A DNA stretch of 8,713 nt, taken from contig CALGNW010000058.1 of the NCBI GenBank assembly GCA_937958345.1, positions 1 through 8,713 on the forward strand. Direction: 5' to 3'. Under the pieces are notes generated by a model. It did not search any database. It was not told the origin of the DNA and saw nothing but the letters and a program-made list of their open reading frames with translations. This document shows, piece by piece, positions 5,915-8,713 of the stretch. The translations under genes and the position numbers were made by a program. The stretch is from an uncultured Neomegalonema sp. Lineage in GTDB: Bacteria > Pseudomonadota > Alphaproteobacteria > Rhodobacterales > Rhodobacteraceae. Numbering within the stretch: position 1 is the stretch's first letter; each line of letters starts with the position of its first letter.

Positions 5915-6477
5915 GTCAGAACCAGATCGCCGCGGCGTTTAAGCTGACCGATAATCTCGTTCACCGCAATTTCGTGAGGCTCGTCCCGGCTGTACACTTC
6001 GATATTCGCCTCGGCGTAAACCGGATAGCGGACGTCCATCAGTTTGCCGAGTATCTCGCGCGGGTTGCCGTTCTTGAGCAGCGGTCTGTTCGACCGGCGA
6101 CCGCACCGCTTGACGAGGACGTCCAAATCGGCGCGCATCCAGACCGTCGTTGCCTTTTCGGCCAGCAGCCTGCGCGTTTCATCATCAATAAACGCACCGC
6201 CGCCGGTCGCGAGGACATGCGGAGCCTCGTCCAGCAGGCGCGCGATCACGCGTCGCTCGCCGTCGCGAAACTCGGCCTCGCCGCGCGAATCGAAGATATC
6301 GGGTATCTTCATACCTGCGGCCAGCTCGATCTCGCGGTCGGCGTCCAGAAAGCGCGCCCCGATTGCCGTCGCAACCCGGCGCCCGATCGCACTTTTTCCT
6401 GCGCCCATCAGACCGACGAGTACCAGATGCTTTTTCAAATGCGCCCTGATTTTCGAGGGCTGTTCATCTTTCGCCAT
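5911..6477 (-). CDS. aroK: Shikimate kinase
   Basis: This 188-residue P-loop kinase phosphorylates shikimate at the 3-hydroxyl using ATP, the fifth step of the shikimate pathway. Walker A GLMGAGKS is at 22-29. The shikimate-binding aspartate is D47 in DADREIE, with R71 in EFRDGE and the GGG loop at 92-94 (LATGGGAF). The lid arginine is R131 (RRSNRPLL), and RYPVYAEA (about 150-157) is the usual C-terminal block. The start at 6477 leaves a 19-residue polar leader before the first strand, normal for the family. Its ribosome binding site is weak (TGGAAAATT before ATG). It is the first gene of the aroK-aroB operon, transcribed away from the membrane-peptide/xerD cluster. Assignment as aroK rather than aroL follows from linkage to aroB. 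Confidence 0.96.
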   Translation of the reverse strand: MAKDEQPSKIRAHLKKHLVLVGLMGAGKSAIGRRVATAIGARFLDADREIELAAGMKIPDIFDSRGEAEFRDGERRVIARLLDEAPHVLATGGGAFIDDETRRLLAEKATTVWMRADLDVLVKRCGRRSNRPLLKNGNPREILGKLMDVRYPVYAEANIEVYSRDEPHEIAVNEIIGQLKRRGDLVLT

Positions 6478-6533
6478 AATTTTCCATCACGACGAGGCAA
6501 TACAGCCATTCCGCCACACGGGATCAATCGTTT

Positions 6534-6550
6534 ATACGGAATTTCCGTAT
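6534..6550. promoter_or_regulatory. Perfect 17-base palindrome in the aroK divergent promoter region
   Basis: ATACGGAA (6534-6541), a central T, and TTCCGTAT (6543-6550) form an uninterrupted inverted repeat. It lies between the divergent aroK start (6477) and the start at 6615. On the leftward strand it overlaps a TATAAA hexamer (6531-6536), and it sits about 28 bases upstream of a rightward TATAGT. The form and position suggest a binding site for a dimeric regulator. No cognate protein can be named. Confidence 0.5.
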
Positions 6551-6577
6551 GACGCTTCCGCGTCTTTCCCTTAAGGC

Positions 6578-6583
6578 TATAGT
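6578..6583 (+). promoter_or_regulatory. Possible -10 element for the membrane peptide / xerD cluster
   Basis: TATAGT matches the -10 consensus at five of six positions and lies 31 bases before the ATG at 6615, with the ribosome binding site in between. The -35 position 17 bases upstream (CTTCCG, 6555-6560) is weak, so the promoter may need an activator or may be wrongly placed. Confidence 0.35.
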
Positions 6584-6614
6584 CACGCGGGCGGTTGAAT
6601 GAAAGAGGAATACG

Positions 6615-6758
6615 ATGGGCCGGTTTTTGAAGTTTCTATTCCTGCTGGCCTTTGTCGCCGCACTCGGGGCCGTCGCTTATGTCTGGTTCACCGACGTGCC
6701 GCCGGTTCAGCGAGAGGTCGTTCAAAAGGTGACGAATGATGTTCTTTTCCAAAAGTAA
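6615..6758 (+). CDS. 47-residue single-pass membrane peptide
   Basis: A short gene with a good ribosome binding site (AGAGGA, 6604-6609, 5 bases from the ATG) encodes 47 residues starting MGRFLKFLFLLAFVAALG. Residues about 4-24 form a hydrophobic helix behind a basic N-terminus, followed by a short tail (FTDVPPVQREVVQKVTNDV). No small residues fit a clear signal-peptidase site, so it is more likely a membrane anchor than a secreted peptide. The last 23 bases overlap the next gene in another frame, indicating co-translation with the exported 545-residue protein. I recall similar small proteins at this position in other Rhodobacteraceae, but not a characterised function. Confidence 0.75.
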   Translation: MGRFLKFLFLLAFVAALGAVAYVWFTDVPPVQREVVQKVTNDVLFQK

Positions 6759-8373
6759 GCTCGCCGCTCTGCTCTGTTTTGCTGCAACGCCGGTATTGGC
6801 ACAGGAAACTGTGCTCGGCCTGCCGACTGCCGAGCCATTGGCGAACGAGCCCGTTACCGTCGAACCCGGTCAGGGTCTTCTTGATGCGGGCCGCATAGAC
6901 GAGGGGATCGCAGCATCCGAAATCGGAACAGCAACCGCAGAGGCCGCTGGCCTCGTCGGATCGAAAGCCAGCGGCCTGCCGGAGACAATGTGGCAGGGAT
7001 CGTCCGCAGCTGACGCGCTGTCCGCGGTCGATACCGCGGAACCCGGCGGGTTGTGGCGGGTGAACGCCCTACTCCGGCGCGCCTTGCTATCCGGCGCAAT
7101 CCCGCCCGAAAATGCCGAAGGGTTACTGGCCCGCCGCGCTGCAGCACTGTTACGGTTCGGCGCGGCGGAAGAAGCCGCCAGCCTTGCCGGTGTTGCGGGA
7201 TCAGCGGCCAACCTTGATCTGAGAAGGATCGGAGCCGAAGCCGATCTGATTATCGGACGCGGGGATGCGATTTGTAAGTCGCCCGCGATTTTGCCCAAAA
7301 ACCTGCCGACCGCAGATCCTGATAAGTTCTGGACAACTCTGCGCGGATTTTGCCTGGCAAAGTCCGGCGATCCGCTGGCAGCCGTTGCCATCGGCGCCAT
7401 GCGCGAGGTTGGCGGCGTTGACCCGCAGGATGCGGAATTGCTTGAGGCGATGATCGACGAAGGTCTCGCTGAATTTATCCCTACGCCGCGCGGTGAAGAG
7501 CTTACGCCCTTGCGGATTGCCGTCCTGCGCGCGATGGGACGCCCCGTCGGCGAACTGGTTGAGACGGCTCCTTTAAACATGCTGGCAGGGCTGTTCGCGC
7601 TTGAAAGCACCCCCGCGCGCGCCGCTGTAATTGCCGCAGAGAGACTGGAGGCCGCCGGGTCAATCTCGACCAAGTCGCTGGTCGACCTTTATCTGTTGCA
7701 CGCGGAACGACTGGATGCCGCTGATCCTGTTGGTGCGCGTGCCAAATCGATCAAAAATGCCATCACTGCCAGCGACGCCGCCAGTATCGGGTCTTTTCTG
7801 ATTGAGACCGCCGAGGCGCAAGGGGCCGAAGCCTACACCCGCATGGCACGCGCACTCGCGCCGGTCGCCGCGCAGTTGCCAACCTCTGCCGCCGGTGGAA
7901 TGGGACCCGCCGGATATGCGATCCGCGATGCGCTGTTGCTTGACGGTCAAATCCAAGCGGCGGGACGCTGGTCGGATGCGCAGGGCCCGCGCTCGCTGCT
8001 CGACACAGCTGACACCAATGCCCTGTTTGCGATAGCGGACCCTGCCTGGCCCGGAGTTTGGCAACGGGAATGGGGCGATGCCTTGCGGGAACGCGCGCGG
8101 AATGGCGACGAAAATGCGCGGCGGGCTCTGGGCGCTCTGGCAGGATTGAAGATCGGCCCCGGCCCTGAATTGCCCAGTCAGGGCTATCTCGCCGATGCAC
8201 GCGAGGGTCGTGTCGCCGAAGCAATTTTCGGTTCGTCCGCTGCGATCCGCGCAGAGAACCCGCCCACGGCGCGCACAATCGACACGATGATCCGCGCCCT
8301 GAGCATCGCAGGCCTCGGAGGGGATGCCCGTGCCATTGCGCTTGAAGCAATTCTCAAGGCCCGCTGGCAGTGA
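6736..8373 (+). CDS. Ala-rich exported protein of unknown function, upstream of xerD
   Basis: This 545-residue protein begins with a typical Sec signal peptide: basic start MMFFSKSK, hydrophobic core LAALLCFAATP, and cleavage predicted after VLA at residue 22. The mature part is acidic, very rich in Ala, and reads as a succession of short helices (patterns such as AEEAASLAGVAG, LLEAMIDEGLAEF, ARALAPVAAQLP), suggesting a helical-repeat (TPR-like) solenoid in the periplasm or outer envelope. The mature chain has only two cysteines, C180 and C206, which could form a disulfide. I see no catalytic motif. Relatives are sometimes labelled antifreeze proteins because of Ala content; I do not think that label is informative. 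Two adjacent in-frame ATGs (6736 and 6739) are possible starts. It overlaps the 47-residue gene upstream and shares GTGA with xerD downstream, so all three are one transcription unit. Confidence 0.85.
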   Translation: MMFFSKSKLAALLCFAATPVLAQETVLGLPTAEPLANEPVTVEPGQGLLDAGRIDEGIAASEIGTATAEAAGLVGSKASGLPETMWQGSSAADALSAVDTAEPGGLWRVNALLRRALLSGAIPPENAEGLLARRAAALLRFGAAEEAASLAGVAGSAANLDLRRIGAEADLIIGRGDAICKSPAILPKNLPTADPDKFWTTLRGFCLAKSGDPLAAVAIGAMREVGGVDPQDAELLEAMIDEGLAEFIPTPRGEELTPLRIAVLRAMGRPVGELVETAPLNMLAGLFALESTPARAAVIAAERLEAAGSISTKSLVDLYLLHAERLDAADPVGARAKSIKNAITASDAASIGSFLIETAEAQGAEAYTRMARALAPVAAQLPTSAAGGMGPAGYAIRDALLLDGQIQAAGRWSDAQGPRSLLDTADTNALFAIADPAWPGVWQREWGDALRERARNGDENARRALGALAGLKIGPGPELPSQGYLADAREGRVAEAIFGSSAAIRAENPPTARTIDTMIRALSIAGLGGDARAIALEAILKARWQ

Positions 8374-8713
8374 CCCGACCGGACGACGCCGTCGCCGCCT
8401 TTCTGTCCAGCATGGCGGCAGAGCGCGGTGCGGCGAAAAATACGCTCGACGCCTATCGTCGCGACCTGTCCGACTATGAACAGGCGCTGATGCGATATGC
8501 GCTGAAACCTTTGACAGCCGCGCGTAACGACGTCGAAGGGTATATGGCCGGTCTAGCCGCCGGGGGCTTTGCCGCCACAACCCGGGCGCGGCGTTTATCT
8601 GCAATCAAGCAGCTTCATGCTTTCCTCTACGCCGAGGGTTGGCGCACTGATGACCCTGCAGCGCCTGTGCGGGGCCCAAGTCGCCCGCGCCGGTTGCCGA
8701 AGACGCTGTCGAC
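8370..8713 (+). CDS. xerD: XerD-like tyrosine recombinase, N-terminal part (cut by window end)
   Basis: The first 114 codons of a gene that continues beyond the window. XerC/XerD recombinases resolve chromosome dimers at the dif site at division. The visible part is the SAM-like core-binding domain: AVAAFLSSMAAERGAAKNTLDAYRRDL, then ARRLSAIKQLHAFLYAEGW with DDPAAPVRGP, and finally RRLPKTLS, a segment that in XerD usually opens the catalytic domain. The catalytic Arg-His-Arg-Tyr residues are outside the window, so activity cannot be judged. The GTG start overlaps the preceding stop codon as GTGA and has no clear ribosome binding site, implying translational coupling. XerD is favoured over XerC or an integrase because of the motif pattern and the conserved-looking chromosomal context near aroKB. 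Confidence 0.88.
   Translation, partial: MTRPDDAVAAFLSSMAAERGAAKNTLDAYRRDLSDYEQALMRYALKPLTAARNDVEGYMAGLAAGGFAATTRARRLSAIKQLHAFLYAEGWRTDDPAAPVRGPSRPRRLPKTLS

Noticed and set aside
5045..6552. Rightward frames antisense to aroB and aroK
   Set aside because: aroB and aroK have all their catalytic motifs on the leftward strand; the rightward frames have none.
7660..8604. 314-residue leftward frame spanning the exported-protein and xerD junction
   Set aside because: It crosses two well-supported genes on the other strand, has no recognisable domain and no ribosome binding site.
1..8713. CRISPR array, tRNA, insertion sequence or phage attachment site
   Set aside because: I saw no regularly spaced direct repeats, cloverleaf, terminal inverted repeats around a transposase, or integrase-associated duplication. 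The recombinase at the right end looks like housekeeping XerD rather than a phage integrase.

Overview
The window reads as ordinary chromosome from an alphaproteobacterium, most likely Rhodobacterales (Roseobacter/Rhodobacteraceae). The clues are high GC with a GC-ending codon bias, an aroK-aroB pair divergent from an operon ending in xerD, and a LuxR/LuxI pair whose synthase carries a segment (IVGVFD) I associate with Rhodobacteraceae enzymes. Genus cannot be set from this sequence. No tRNA, rRNA, insertion sequence, CRISPR array or attachment site was found, and coding density is high; no gap between genes exceeds about 140 bases.

Left part (1-2874): an RluA/RluD-type 23S rRNA pseudouridine synthase runs leftward. 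Its start codon physically overlaps the start codon of a small single-pass membrane protein that runs rightward. A MATE-family multidrug/sodium antiporter follows.

Middle (2875-4792): a quorum-sensing locus. A 55-residue gene with a strong ribosome binding site (2986-3153) lies only a few bases upstream of a LuxR-type receptor, followed by a LuxI-type acyl-homoserine-lactone synthase. The AT-rich luxR-luxI gap holds a partial dyad placed like a lux box in front of a good -10 hexamer, and a second perfect inverted repeat ending at the luxI ribosome binding site. This is consistent with positive autoregulation of luxI. luxI and aroB converge on a gap with two hairpins; one is probably a shared terminator.

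Right part (4793-8713): aroK and aroB (shikimate pathway) form a leftward operon with a 4-base overlap. Divergent from it runs a tightly overlapping cluster: a 47-residue membrane peptide, a 545-residue Ala-rich exported protein of unknown function, and the 5' part of a XerD-like tyrosine recombinase cut by the window end. The divergent promoter region contains a perfect 17-base palindrome that may be an operator.

Nothing here is clearly a new system. The least explained items are the 55-residue protein coupled to luxR, the palindrome between aroK and the xerD cluster, the long hairpin downstream of luxI, and the membrane-peptide plus exported-protein pair.
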